Below are positions 48,209 to 56,952 of a DNA stretch of 64,000 nucleotides, piece after piece. Both the position numbers and the translations under genes were made by a program. The notes under the pieces were generated by a model that worked only from the letters and a program-made list of their open reading frames with translations, did no database searches and had not been told where the DNA came from. Source of the stretch: Pseudomonas sp. DY-1 (GTDB taxonomy: Bacteria > Pseudomonadota > Gammaproteobacteria > Pseudomonadales > Pseudomonadaceae); assembly GCF_003626975.1 (NCBI RefSeq), contig NZ_CP032616.1:3224001-3288000 (forward strand). Reading direction: 5' to 3'. Position 1 is the first letter of the stretch. The number at the start of each line of letters is the position of its first letter.

Positions 48209-49875
48209 GCCGGTACCCCCACTTTGGCGTAGACCCGTTCCTTGAAGGGATCCAGGCCGATGCGCCGCACCGTATCGACGAAGCGTTCCTCCGGCTCGCG
48301 ATAGTCGCGGAAGGTTTCCACCACCTTTTCGATCACGTCCGGCACCTCGTCAGCGCTGAAGGAAGGTCCGATCACCTTGCCCAGTTCGCTGTCCATGCCC
48401 TGGGCGCCCCCGAGGGTGATCTGGTACCACTCGCTGCCGCCCTTATCCACACCGAGGATGCCGATGTTGCCGATGTGGTGATGACCGCAGGCGTTCATGC
48501 AGCCGGAGATGTTCAGGCTGAGCTCACCCAGATCCTGAAGTGCCGCTGGATCAACGAAGCGCGCCTGGATGGCCTGGGCGATGGGGATGGACTTGGCGTT
48601 GGCCAGGGAACAGTAGTCGCCGCCCGGGCAGGCAATGATGTCGGTGAGCAGGCCGATGTTGGCGGTCGCCAGGCCACAGTCGCGGGCCTTCAGCCAAAGT
48701 GCGTGCAGGTCGGCCTTGCGCACGTCGGGCAGCGCCAGGTTCTGTTCGTGGGCGATGCGGATTTCACCGAAACCGAAGCACTCGGCCCAGTCGGCTACTG
48801 CCTCCATCTGGACGTCGGTGACATCTCCGGGCGGGGCATCCGGTCCCGGCTTGGTGGACAGCACGACGGCGGCGTAGCCCGGAACCTTGTGCGGTTGCAG
48901 GTTGCGCGCACACCAGCGGGCGAATTCCGGGTCCCGCGCCAGTTGGCTGCCGAAGTCCAGGTCGGCCTCATCCAGGCGGGCATAGGACGGTGCATCGAAG
49001 CTGCTGGCAACGCGCTGGTACTCAGCCTCGGTCAACTCGGCCGGGCCCTCCTTCAGGTGCTGCCACTCGGCTTCCACCTCGCGGGCAAAGGCTTCGATAC
49101 CCAGCGCCTTGACCAGGATCTTGATCCGCGCCTTGTACTTGTTGTCGCGCCGGCCGTGGCGGTTGTAGACGCGCAGGATGGCTTCGACATAGGACAGCAA
49201 GTGTCGCCAGTGCAGGCCGTCACGAATCTGCTGACCGAGGATCGGTGTGCGGCCGAGGCCGCCGCCCACCAATACCCGCAGGCGCATTTCGCCCGCATCG
49301 TCGCGGTACAGGTAAAGGCCGATGTCGTGCATCTGCACGGCGGCTCGATCCTGCTCGGCTGCGCAGAGCGCGATCTTGAACTTGCGCGGCAGGAAGAGGA
49401 ATTCCGGATTGATGGTGGACCACTGGCGGAGAATTTCCGCCAGTGGTCGCGGGTCCAGCAACTCGTCGGCGGCCACCCCGGCGAAGGCTTCGGTGGTGAT
49501 GTTGCGCACGCAGTTGCCGGATGTCTGGATCGCGTGCATCTCCACCTCGGCCAGTTGCTGGAGGATGTCCGGCACCTCGGCCAACTCGATCCAGTTGAAC
49601 TGGATGTTCTGCCGGGTGGTGAAGTGGCCATAGCCGCGATCATGTTCGCGGGCGATTCGCGCCAGGCAACGCATCTGGCTAGACGACAGCGTTCCGTAGG
49701 GGATGGCGACCCGCAGCATGTAGGCGTGCTTTTGCATGTAGAGGCCGTTCTGCAGACGCAGCGGCAGGAACTCTTCCTCGGAAAGCTCGCCGCTGATACG
49801 CCGCGCCACCTGGTCGCGGAATTGCTCCACGCGCTCCTGCACCAGGGCGCGGTCGTAGTCGTCGTAGTGGTACAT
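48205..49875 (-). CDS. Siroheme-dependent sulfite/nitrite reductase (CysI/NirA type)
   Basis: A 556-residue hemoprotein, ATG at 49875. The two ferredoxin-like halves contain 'RLQNGLYMQKHAYMLRVAIPYG', 'HFTTRQNIQFNWIEL', 'QTSGNCVRN' and 'RVLVGGGLGRTP'. The 4Fe-4S/siroheme cysteines are C-PGGDY-C and C-MNA-C (ISGCMNACGHHHIGNIGILG). It reduces sulfite or nitrite by six electrons. Because it is beside DUF934 and the orphan CcoN, it is more like the P. aeruginosa PA4130 paralogue (sometimes called nirA) than the main cysI; sequence alone does not decide the substrate. Confidence 0.85.
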   Translation of the reverse strand: MYHYDDYDRALVQERVEQFRDQVARRISGELSEEEFLPLRLQNGLYMQKHAYMLRVAIPYGTLSSSQMRCLARIAREHDRGYGHFTTRQNIQFNWIELAEVPDILQQLAEVEMHAIQTSGNCVRNITTEAFAGVAADELLDPRPLAEILRQWSTINPEFLFLPRKFKIALCAAEQDRAAVQMHDIGLYLYRDDAGEMRLRVLVGGGLGRTPILGQQIRDGLHWRHLLSYVEAILRVYNRHGRRDNKYKARIKILVKALGIEAFAREVEAEWQHLKEGPAELTEAEYQRVASSFDAPSYARLDEADLDFGSQLARDPEFARWCARNLQPHKVPGYAAVVLSTKPGPDAPPGDVTDVQMEAVADWAECFGFGEIRIAHEQNLALPDVRKADLHALWLKARDCGLATANIGLLTDIIACPGGDYCSLANAKSIPIAQAIQARFVDPAALQDLGELSLNISGCMNACGHHHIGNIGILGVDKGGSEWYQITLGGAQGMDSELGKVIGPSFSADEVPDVIEKVVETFRDYREPEERFVDTVRRIGLDPFKERVYAKVGVPA

Positions 49876-49980
49876 GCAAGCGGGCTCCAGCAAGGCGGGC
49901 GGGGGCCTTCACTATGGGCGCGCGAGCCCGGCGTAAACAGCTTCAGGTCCGTCTCAAAAAACCATATCAGATTGACTTGC

Positions 49981-50031
49981 AGGAGCGAGCTTGCTCGCGA
50001 ATGCCGGCGGTTCGCGAGCAAGCTCGCTCCT
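49981..50031. repeat. Perfect inverted repeat with 21-base arms (REP type)
   Basis: Arms at 49981-50001 (begins AGGAGCGAGCTTGCTCGCG) and 50011-50031 are exact reverse complements with a 9-base loop. Each arm is itself a GAGCGAGCTTGCTCGC palindrome. It sits in the divergent space between the reductase and ccoN, a different REP subtype from the GGGGCGAATTC family. Confidence 0.85.
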
Positions 50032-50145
50032 ACAAGGCGCCAGCCGATCTGAGCACTAAAAAGTGCGTTTATCTGAGTCTGTTTCCCCAGCGACGGGGTT
50101 TCCAGAATGGCGGCCGCTCAGTCTTCTCAACCGAAAGGCCCGCAC

Positions 50146-51582
50146 ATGAACACCGCAATCCCGGAACCGACCTACGACTACAAGGTGGTTCGCCAGTTCG
50201 CCCTGATGACGCTCGTCTGGGGCATCGTCGGCATGGGCATGGGCGTGTTCATCGCCGCCCAGCTCGTCTGGCCGGCGCTGAACCTCGACCTGCCCTGGAC
50301 CAGCTTCGGCCGCCTGCGCCCGCTGCACACCAACCTGGTGATTTTCGCCTTCGGCGGTAGTGCCCTGTTCGCTACCAGCTACTACACGGTGCAGCGCACC
50401 TGCCAGGCACGATTGTTCGGTGGTGGGCTTGCCGCCTTCACCTTCTGGGGCTGGCAGGCACTGGTGGTGATCCTCCTGGTCACCCTGCCCCAGGGCCTGA
50501 CCACTACCAAGGAATACGCCGAGGTGGAGTTCACCGGCGCGGTATGGATGGGCATCGTCTGGATCGCTTACGCGGTGGTGTTCTTCGGTACGGTGATGAA
50601 GCGCAAGACCAGGCACATCTATGTGGGCAACTGGTTCTTTGGCGCCTTCATCGTGGTCACCGCGATGCTGCACATCGTCAACCACATGGCCATTCCGGTG
50701 CGCTGGTTCAAGTCGTACTCGGTCTATTCCGGCGCTACCGACGCCATGGTGCAGTGGTGGTACGGGCACAACGCCGTGGGCTTTTTCCTGACCACCGGCT
50801 TCCTCGGAATGATGTACTACTTCATTCCCAAGCAGGCCGGGCGCCCGGTGTACTCCTACCGCCTGTCCATCGTGCACTTCTGGGCACTGATCACCCTGTA
50901 CATCTGGGCCGGCCCGCACCACCTGCACTACACCGCCCTGCCGGACTGGGCCCAGTCCCTCGGCATGGTGATGTCGATCATCCTGCTGGCGCCATCCTGG
51001 GGCGGCATGATCAACGGCATGATGACCCTCTCCGGGGCCTGGCATAAGTTGCGCGACGACCCAATCCTGCGCTTCCTCGTGGTGTCGCTGGCCTTCTATG
51101 GCATGAGCACCTTCGAAGGCCCGATGATGGCCATCAAGACCGTAAACGCGCTGTCCCACTACACCGACTGGACCATCGGCCACGTGCACGCCGGGGCGCT
51201 GGGCTGGGTGGCGATGATCACCATCGGCTCGCTCTACCACCTGATCCCGCGCCTCTACGGCCGCGCGCAGATGCACAGCACCGGCCTGATCAACGCCCAC
51301 TTCTGGCTGGCCACCATCGGCACCGTTCTGTACATCGCCTCCATGTGGGTCAACGGCATCACCCAGGGCCTCATGTGGCGCGCGGTGAACGAGGATGGCA
51401 CCCTCACCTATTCCTTCGTCGAAGCGCTGGAAGCCAGCCACCCCGGATTCGTGGTGCGCATGGTGGGTGGCATCTTCTTCGTCACCGGCATGCTGCTGAT
51501 GGCCTGGAACACCTGGCGCACGATCCGCGCCGGTGATACGCGCACCACCGACGCGGTCCCGCAGGCGGTGGCCCATGGATAG
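50146..51582 (+). CDS. ccoN: Orphan cbb3-type cytochrome c oxidase subunit I (CcoN)
   Basis: A 478-residue, twelve-helix inner membrane protein, ATG at 50146 ([26 protein letters not shown]). It carries the heme and copper histidines: '[14 protein letters not shown]', '[20 protein letters not shown]', '[27 protein letters not shown]' and '[28 protein letters not shown]'. It is the catalytic subunit of high-affinity cbb3 oxidase, but no ccoO or ccoP follows. P. aeruginosa has such an orphan, CcoN4 (PA4133), next to a PA4130-type reductase, which assembles with CcoOP encoded elsewhere and affects cyanide tolerance and phenazine use. This is probably the same gene. Confidence 0.9.
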   Translation: MNTAIPEPTYDYKVVRQFALMTLVWGIVGMGMGVFIAAQLVWPALNLDLPWTSFGRLRPLHTNLVIFAFGGSALFATSYYTVQRTCQARLFGGGLAAFTFWGWQALVVILLVTLPQGLTTTKEYAEVEFTGAVWMGIVWIAYAVVFFGTVMKRKTRHIYVGNWFFGAFIVVTAMLHIVNHMAIPVRWFKSYSVYSGATDAMVQWWYGHNAVGFFLTTGFLGMMYYFIPKQAGRPVYSYRLSIVHFWALITLYIWAGPHHLHYTALPDWAQSLGMVMSIILLAPSWGGMINGMMTLSGAWHKLRDDPILRFLVVSLAFYGMSTFEGPMMAIKTVNALSHYTDWTIGHVHAGALGWVAMITIGSLYHLIPRLYGRAQMHSTGLINAHFWLATIGTVLYIASMWVNGITQGLMWRAVNEDGTLTYSFVEALEASHPGFVVRMVGGIFFVTGMLLMAWNTWRTIRAGDTRTTDAVPQAVAHG

Positions 51583-51820
51583 CGAAAGCGCATACGCCCT
51601 GCTTAGCCTGGCTGCCCTGACCTTCTTCTACCTCGCCATCCAGGCCAGCCTGGGTGGCAGGAGCCAACGCCAAATGGACGAAGCCACCATGCTGCCCTTT
51701 GCCGACGACGAGCCCGTAGCCAGGCGAATGGAACGCGCCACCGCCCGCAGCAGCACGGGGTGCAGCTGTCCGGGTCGGTGTGATGGGGGGTGCGAGCGGC
51801 GAATAGAACTGGATGCCTGA
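51575..51820 (+). CDS. CcoQ-like small membrane protein
   Basis: An 81-residue protein starting at 51575, overlapping the ccoN stop by 8 nt (coupled). One transmembrane helix ([22 protein letters not shown]), then a polar region and a C-terminal C-x-C-x3-C-x3-C tail ([11 protein letters not shown]). It corresponds to the small gene after ccoN4 (PA4134, CcoQ4). It probably stabilises the CcoN4-containing oxidase. The Cys tail is unusual for CcoQ. Confidence 0.75.
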   Translation: MDSESAYALLSLAALTFFYLAIQASLGGRSQRQMDEATMLPFADDEPVARRMERATARSSTGCSCPGRCDGGCERRIELDA

Positions 51821-51832
51821 GGTGAAGAACAC

Positions 51833-51932
51833 CTGTAGGGGCAAATTCATTCGCATCTACAGGCCGGAGGTCTGCCCTGCGAAGCCGGTGAGGGGCAGCG
51901 GAGCTGCCCTTGGCGATTGAAATCGCCCCTCC
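51833..51932. repeat. REP pair downstream of the CcoQ-like gene
   Basis: A GTAGGGGCAAATTCATTCGC copy (51835-51854) faces a reverse TTGGCGATTGAAATCGCCCC copy (51909-51928). They are more diverged from each other than the 23992 pair. Between the converging ccoN/ccoQ and fpr transcripts. Confidence 0.75.
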
Positions 51933-51957
51933 AAGCTATTCATCCGCCACACACTAC

Positions 51958-52734
51958 CTACCAGTAGTTCTCCACCGCCACCTGCCCCGGCCGGCGGGTC
52001 AGGCTCAGGTTCATGTCGCGCTTTTTCAGCACCGCGCGAGTGTCGTCGATCATCTGCGGGTTACCGCAGAGCATCACGCGGGAGTGCTCCGGGGTGAGTT
52101 CCAGGCCGGCGGCGCGTTCCAGCTCGCCGTTCTCGATCAACGTAGTGATACGCCCATGCAGCGCGCCGGGCACTTCCTCGCGGGTCACCACAGGGATGTA
52201 CAGCAGCTTGTCGGCCACGCCTTCCAGGTAATCGCGGTTCTTCAGGTCGTCAATCAGCGGCTGATAAGCCAGCTCCGCAGCCTGGCGCACGCTGTAGACG
52301 AGGATGATCCGTTCGAAACGCTGCCAGACCTCCAGGTCCTGGAGGATCGACAGGAACGGCGCCAGCCCAGTGCCGGTAGCCAGCAGCCAGAGGTCGCGAC
52401 CATCGACGAAACGGTCGAGGGTGAGGAAGCCGAAGGACGTCTTGTCCACCATCAGGGTGTCGCCTACCGCGAGGCGCGACAGCTCGCTGGTGAATTCGCC
52501 CCCCGGTACGACGATGGAGAAGAACTCCAGGTGCTCGTCATGGGGCGCCGAAACCATGGAATAGGCGCGCCAGACGGTGCTGCCGTCGGCCTTGGTCACG
52601 CCCAGGCGGGCAAACTGCCCGGCTCTGAAGCGATACCCCGCGTCACGGGTCGTGCGCAGGGTGAACAGGCTGGGCGTCAGGGTCTCGACATCCAGCAGGG
52701 TCTGACGGGTGAACTTCTCTTCGCTGGCGGTCAT
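51958..52734 (-). CDS. fpr: Ferredoxin/flavodoxin-NADP+ reductase
   Basis: A 258-residue FAD enzyme of the bacterial Fpr class. FAD-binding 'RAGQFARLGV...WRAYSMVSAPHDEHLEFFSIVVPGGEFTS', NADP-binding 'LWLLATGTGLAPFLSILQDLE' and 'VMLCGNPQMIDDTRAVL', and the C-terminal aromatic VENYW. It moves electrons between NADPH and ferredoxin or flavodoxin and supports oxidative-stress and Fe-S processes. It is divergent from rlmG, with an 82-base gap. Confidence 0.95.
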   Translation of the reverse strand: MTASEEKFTRQTLLDVETLTPSLFTLRTTRDAGYRFRAGQFARLGVTKADGSTVWRAYSMVSAPHDEHLEFFSIVVPGGEFTSELSRLAVGDTLMVDKTSFGFLTLDRFVDGRDLWLLATGTGLAPFLSILQDLEVWQRFERIILVYSVRQAAELAYQPLIDDLKNRDYLEGVADKLLYIPVVTREEVPGALHGRITTLIENGELERAAGLELTPEHSRVMLCGNPQMIDDTRAVLKKRDMNLSLTRRPGQVAVENYW

Positions 52735-52816
52735 ACTCCGCTCCCACTCTTTCCGATTCGTTCAAAGGCCGCTTCAGTGTCTCGCAAAGCGGCCTTCAGA
52801 AACACCGCCGGTTCTT

Positions 52817-53941
52817 ATGCCTATATTTGCTACGCCCTTTGCCCAGCTCGATCTCGTTCGCCAGCCCGAACAGCAGGACGACCCGCTGCAGGCCTTCGAT
52901 GCCGCCGATGAGTACCTGCTCAACCACCTGCACGAACAGGGCATCGCCAGCGATACGCGCATCCTGGTACTGAATGACAGCTTCGGCGCGCTGGCCGCCA
53001 GCCTGGCCACCCACGCGCACGTCACCAGCAGCGGCGACTCCCACCTCGGCCACATCGCCCTGCAACGCAATCTGGCACGCAACGAACTGGATGCCGGGCG
53101 CGTGCGCTTCGTGGCCGCCAGTGAACTGGCCGAAGGCCCGTTCGACCGGGTACTGGTGCGCGTTCCCAAAACCCTGGCACTGCTGGAGGAACAACTGATC
53201 CGCCTGCATGGCCAACTCGCCCCCGGCGCCACGGTGGTAGCCGCGGGTATGGTCAAGCACCTGCCCCACGCCGCTGGCGACCTGCTGGAGAAATACATCG
53301 GCCCGATGCAGCCATCTCTGGCGGTGAAGAAGGCACGCCTGCTGATCGCCACGGCCGAACAGAAGCCGGCACCTGCTTCGCCCTACCCCACCCGCTACCA
53401 ACTGGACCAGCCACGCCTGACGCTGATCAACCACGCCAACGTGTTCTGCCGCGAAGGCCTGGACATTGGCACCCGTGCCTTTCTTCCGCACCTGCCGCGC
53501 AGCCTGGCGGATATCCGTGCGGCAGACCTGGGCTGTGGCAATGGCGTTCTCGGCATCGTTTATGCGCTGGCCAACCCGCAGGCGCAGATGACCCTGGTGG
53601 ACGAGTCCTACATGGCCGTGCAGTCGGCGAAGGAGAATTGGCGCGCGGCCCTGGGCGAACGCCCTGCGGATATCCGTGCAGGCGACGGTCTGGCAGAGCA
53701 GCCGGGGGACTCGCTGGACCTGGTGCTGTGCAATCCGCCGTTCCACCAGCAGCAGGTTGTAGGCGATTTCCTCGCCTGGCGCATGTTCGTGCAAGCGCGC
53801 AATGCACTGGTGAAAGGTGGCGAGCTATGGATCGTGGGCAACCGCCACCTGGGCTACCACGCCAAGCTCAAGCGTCTGTTCCGGGGCGTGGAGCAGGTGG
53901 CGGCGACACCGAAGTTCGTGGTGTTGAAGGCGAGCAAATAG
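52817..53941 (+). CDS. rlmG: 23S rRNA m2G1835 methyltransferase RlmG
   Basis: A 374-residue methyltransferase. The N-terminal half ('DPLQAFDAADEYLLNHLHEQGI...ILVLNDSFGALAASLA', 'VRVPKTLALLEEQLIRL') is a diverged methyltransferase copy, and the C-terminal half is catalytic: SAM motif 'AADLGCGNGVLGIVYALANPQ' and NPPF motif 'LVLCNPPFHQQQ'. The full pattern, including 'HANVFCREGLDIGTR', matches E. coli RlmG (YgjO) better than RsmC. The ATG at 52817 is preferred; the open frame starts at 52709 inside the fpr promoter. Confidence 0.9.
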   Translation: MPIFATPFAQLDLVRQPEQQDDPLQAFDAADEYLLNHLHEQGIASDTRILVLNDSFGALAASLATHAHVTSSGDSHLGHIALQRNLARNELDAGRVRFVAASELAEGPFDRVLVRVPKTLALLEEQLIRLHGQLAPGATVVAAGMVKHLPHAAGDLLEKYIGPMQPSLAVKKARLLIATAEQKPAPASPYPTRYQLDQPRLTLINHANVFCREGLDIGTRAFLPHLPRSLADIRAADLGCGNGVLGIVYALANPQAQMTLVDESYMAVQSAKENWRAALGERPADIRAGDGLAEQPGDSLDLVLCNPPFHQQQVVGDFLAWRMFVQARNALVKGGELWIVGNRHLGYHAKLKRLFRGVEQVAATPKFVVLKASK

Positions 53942-53963
53942 CTGCACCAGGCCACTGAAACCC

Positions 53964-53991
53964 TGTAGGGGCGAATTCATTCGCCCCTACA
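53964..53991. repeat. Single REP palindrome
   Basis: TGTAGGGGCGAAT and ATTCGCCCCTACA arms with a two-base centre, 22 bases after rlmG and just before the end of the small cyd gene. Same family as 23992 and 42989. Confidence 0.85.
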
Positions 53992-54009
53992 AGTAATGAG
54001 AGAGCACGC

Positions 54010-54150
54010 CTAGTGCGTACTCAACCCCGCCGCCGTCATGAACATCCGCAGCACGTAGGCCACAGCGCCAAGCGCCAACACGCTGAGGGCCCAGATACCC
54101 ACCAGCCAGCCGAGGCGCTGCCAAAGCGGTTTCTTCTCTGACTTATCCAC
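54010..54150 (-). CDS. DUF2474 small subunit of cytochrome bd-type oxidase (CydX-like)
   Basis: A 46-residue protein too short for routine gene finding. The GTG start at 54148-54150 has GGAG 4-5 bases upstream, 9 bases after the cydB stop. Sequence: basic start MDKSEKKPLWQRLGW, one transmembrane helix (LVGIWALSVLALGAVAYVL), then RMFMTAAGLSTH and a TAG. This is the DUF2474 pattern found after cydB (cioB) in pseudomonads. By analogy with CydX it probably stabilises the heme region of the oxidase. A TTATCCACA sequence occurs at its start codon by coding coincidence. Confidence 0.82.
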   Translation of the reverse strand: MDKSEKKPLWQRLGWLVGIWALSVLALGAVAYVLRMFMTAAGLSTH

Positions 54151-54159
54151 AGGCCGCTC

Positions 54160-55167
54160 CTAGTGGTAGCCGTCTTCCTGGGTCACCTTGCCGCGGAACA
54201 CGTAGTAGCTCCAGGCGGTGTACATCAGGATGAAGGGGATGATGAACAGCGCGCCCACCAACATGAACCCCTGGCTCTGCGGCGGTGCCGCTGCTTCCCA
54301 GATGGAAATGGACGGTGGGATTACGTTGGGCCAGAGGCTGATGCCCAGGCCGCTGTAGCCGAGGAAGATCAGCACCAGCGTCAGCACGAAGGGCGAGTGG
54401 TGGGCGTTGTTCGCCACGGCGCGCAGCAACGCCCAGGTGCACACCAGCACCAGGATCGGTACCGGCATGAACCAGAACAGGTTGGGCAGACTGAACCAGC
54501 GGGTAGCGATTTCCTCGTGGGCCAGCGGCGTCCAGATGCTGACGAGGCCGGTAATCGCCAGCATCACCAGCACCAGCGGTCGCGCCAGGTCGTGCATCTG
54601 CTGCTGCAAGCGGCCTTCGGTCTTCATGATCAGCCAGGTGCAGCCGAGCAACGCGTAAGCGGCGATCAGACCCAGGCCGCAGAACATCGGGAAAGGCGCC
54701 AGCCAGTCCAGCGAGCCACCGGCAAAGGTGCGGTTCACCACCGGGATGCCCTCGATGAACGCGCCCAGCGCAACACCCTGGAAGAACGTGGCGGCGATGG
54801 AACCGCCGATGAACGCCTTGTCCCACAGGTGGCGCTTGGCCGGCTTGGCCTTGAAGCGGAACTCGAAGGCCACGCCACGGAAGATCAACCCCAGCAGCAT
54901 CAGGATCAGCGGCAGGTAGAGCGCCGAAAGCACCACCGAGTACGCCAGCGGGAAAGCGCCGAACAGGCCGGCGCCCCCCAGGATCAGCCACGTCTCGTTG
55001 CCGTCCCAGACCGGCGCGACGGTGTTCATCATCACGTCGCGCTCGCCGTCATCCTTGACGAAGGGGAAGAGGATGCCGATTCCGAGATCGAAACCATCCA
55101 TCACCACGTACATCATCACGCCGAAGATGATGATGATCGCCCAGATCAGTGAAAGATCGACGCCCAT
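54160..55167 (-). CDS. cydB: Cytochrome bd-type quinol oxidase subunit II (CydB/CioB)
   Basis: A 335-residue inner membrane protein with about nine helices. 'DLSLIWAIIIIFGVMMYVVMDGFDLGIGILFPFV' is the subunit II signature; 'MMNTVAPVWDGNETWLILGGAGLFGAFPLAYS' and the C-terminal 'LYTAWSYYVFRGKVTQEDGYH' confirm it. It starts 3 bases after cydA. The family oxidises ubiquinol and reduces oxygen without pumping protons. Confidence 0.96.
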   Translation of the reverse strand: MGVDLSLIWAIIIIFGVMMYVVMDGFDLGIGILFPFVKDDGERDVMMNTVAPVWDGNETWLILGGAGLFGAFPLAYSVVLSALYLPLILMLLGLIFRGVAFEFRFKAKPAKRHLWDKAFIGGSIAATFFQGVALGAFIEGIPVVNRTFAGGSLDWLAPFPMFCGLGLIAAYALLGCTWLIMKTEGRLQQQMHDLARPLVLVMLAITGLVSIWTPLAHEEIATRWFSLPNLFWFMPVPILVLVCTWALLRAVANNAHHSPFVLTLVLIFLGYSGLGISLWPNVIPPSISIWEAAAPPQSQGFMLVGALFIIPFILMYTAWSYYVFRGKVTQEDGYH

Positions 55168-55170
55168 GGT

Positions 55171-56607
55171 TCAGCTCCTTACCTCGGTAACATTGTCGTC
55201 ATCGTCCATACCCTCTTCGGTCGCCGAGAGCGGGCGTGCAGGCGTGCGGTGCTGGCCGGGGCCGCCGATACCCTGTTCCTTGCCCTCGTGGGTGACCGGG
55301 CCCTTGCGCACCAGGCGCATCATGTAGCCCAGGCCCGCGCCGAAGAGCACGAAGTACACCACCACGAAGCTCACCAGGGTCAGGCTCATCTGCGTCACGC
55401 TGTGGTTGGACACCGCATCGGCCGTGCGCATCAAGCCATAGACCACCCAGGGCTGGCGGCCCATCTCGGTGGTGAACCAGCCGGCGAGGATCGCGATCAA
55501 CCCGGACGGGCCCATCCACAAGCACAGGTAGAGGAACGGCCGGGACTGGAACAGCCCGCCGCGCCAGCGCAGCCACAGACTCCAGATGCCGGTGAGGATC
55601 ATCAGCATGCCCAGGCCCGCCATGATGCGGAATGACCAGAACACCACAGTGGAGTTGGGCCGGTCTTCCTTGGGGAACTCCTTCAGCGCCGGTACCTGCT
55701 TGTCCAGGCTGTGGGTCAGGATCAGGCTGCCGAGATAGGGAACCTCGACCTTGAAGCGGGTTTCCTCACGCTCCATGTCCGGCCAGCCGAAGAGGATCAG
55801 CGGGGTGGCTTCGCCACTGCTGTTGTCCCAGTGGCCTTCCATCGCGGCGATCTTCGCCGGCTGGTGCTTGAGGGTATTGAGGCCGTGCAGGTCACCGATG
55901 AACGCCTGTACCGGGGCCACGATCAGCGCCATCCACATGGCCATGGAGAGCATCTTGCGGATCGCCGGGTTGTCGCGGCCGCGCAGCAGGTGCCAGGCCG
56001 CCGAGGCGCCGACGAAGAAGGCGGTGGCGAGGAAGGCGGCGGTGGCCATGTGCAGCAGGCGATAGGGGAAGGACGGGTTGAAGATCACCGCCAGCCAGTC
56101 CACCGGTACCACGCGGCCGTAGATGATCTCGAAGCCCTGCGGGGTCTGCATCCAGCTGTTGGAGGCGAGGATCCAGAAGGTGGAAATGATGGTGCCGATG
56201 GCCACCATCACCGTGGAGAAGAAGTGCAGGCTCGGACCCACGCGATTCCATCCGAACAGCATGACGCCGAGGAAGCCGGCCTCGAGGAAGAACGCGGTGA
56301 GCACCTCATAGGTCAGCAGCGGCCCGGTGACCGCGCCGGCGAAGTCGGAGAAGGCGCTCCAGTTGGTACCGAACTGGTAGGCCATGACCAGGCCCGAGAC
56401 CACGCCCATGCCGAAGTTCACGGCGAATATCTTCGACCAGAAGTGATAGAGGTCGCGGTAGACCTCCTCGCGGGTCTTCAGCCACAACCCTTCCAGGACG
56501 GCGAGGTAGCTCGCCAGGCCGATGGTGATGGCCGGGAAGATGATGTGGAAGGACACGGTGAAGGCGAACTGCATTCGGGCGAGATCGAGAGCCTCCAATC
56601 CGAACAT
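55171..56607 (-). CDS. cydA: Cytochrome bd-type quinol oxidase subunit I (CydA/CioA, short Q-loop)
   Basis: A 478-residue inner membrane protein with about nine helices, ATG at 56607 (MFGLEALDLARMQFAFTVSFHIIF). Heme ligands: His21 (SFHIIFPA, the heme d/b595 region) and the His of 'PYRLLHMATAAFLATAFF'. The quinol loop has the conserved Lys and Glu (KHQPAKIAAMEGHW) and 'TTEMGRQPWVVYGLMRTADAVS' but is short, which is the class of the cyanide-insensitive oxidase CioA. The C-terminal tail is polar (EEGMDDDDNVTEVRS). It heads cydA-cydB-DUF2474. An ANR-type site lies about 150 bases upstream. Confidence 0.95.
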   Translation of the reverse strand: MFGLEALDLARMQFAFTVSFHIIFPAITIGLASYLAVLEGLWLKTREEVYRDLYHFWSKIFAVNFGMGVVSGLVMAYQFGTNWSAFSDFAGAVTGPLLTYEVLTAFFLEAGFLGVMLFGWNRVGPSLHFFSTVMVAIGTIISTFWILASNSWMQTPQGFEIIYGRVVPVDWLAVIFNPSFPYRLLHMATAAFLATAFFVGASAAWHLLRGRDNPAIRKMLSMAMWMALIVAPVQAFIGDLHGLNTLKHQPAKIAAMEGHWDNSSGEATPLILFGWPDMEREETRFKVEVPYLGSLILTHSLDKQVPALKEFPKEDRPNSTVVFWSFRIMAGLGMLMILTGIWSLWLRWRGGLFQSRPFLYLCLWMGPSGLIAILAGWFTTEMGRQPWVVYGLMRTADAVSNHSVTQMSLTLVSFVVVYFVLFGAGLGYMMRLVRKGPVTHEGKEQGIGGPGQHRTPARPLSATEEGMDDDDNVTEVRS

Positions 56608-56952
56608 GGCGAATCCTCTAATCAGATTGATACGGGTACAGGTCCCGAACGACTCCATCGGATAGAGGAGCCGGGCCGGACCGAATTGTTCTTGTGGGGT
56701 CTGCTGCGACTGGATGCGGGCCAGGTCGGCCCTTCACAAACCCGCGCCGGGGGTTTTGACGCGGATCAAGCAATGCATAGAGAGTAGCCGGTCAAGGCAT
56801 TTTGGAAGCTGTGGTTCGTTGCCGCGCGACAGGTTGCCGCGCGGCCGCGCGCCGCGTGGAGTGCGGGGGACTGTAGGTTGTGGCAGAGCGCAGCGAAGCC
56901 CAACGACGCGCTTGTTTCGGATTTGCTGGGTTTCGCTGCGCTCTACGCCAAC
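56608..56952. other. Upstream region of cydA with regulatory site and inverted repeat
   Basis: This 345-base space holds the cydA promoter region (ANR-type box 56756-56769), a GC-rich stretch near 56820-56870 and the left part of the long inverted repeat at 56873-56956. No gene is visible in it. Confidence 0.6.
56756..56769 (-). promoter_or_regulatory. ANR/FNR-type binding site upstream of cydA
   Basis: On the minus strand TTGAT-CCGC-GTCAA, a 9/10 match to TTGAT-N4-ATCAA. Its centre is about 155 bases from the cydA ATG, leaving a leader of roughly 110 nt if it acts as a class II activator site. I do not see a strong -10 box at the expected distance. Confidence 0.65.

Noticed and set aside
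48443..48451. TTATCCACA in the reductase gene (also 54143-54151 at the DUF2474 start)
   Set aside because: Both are explained by coding sequence and are isolated, so they are not counted as DnaA sites.
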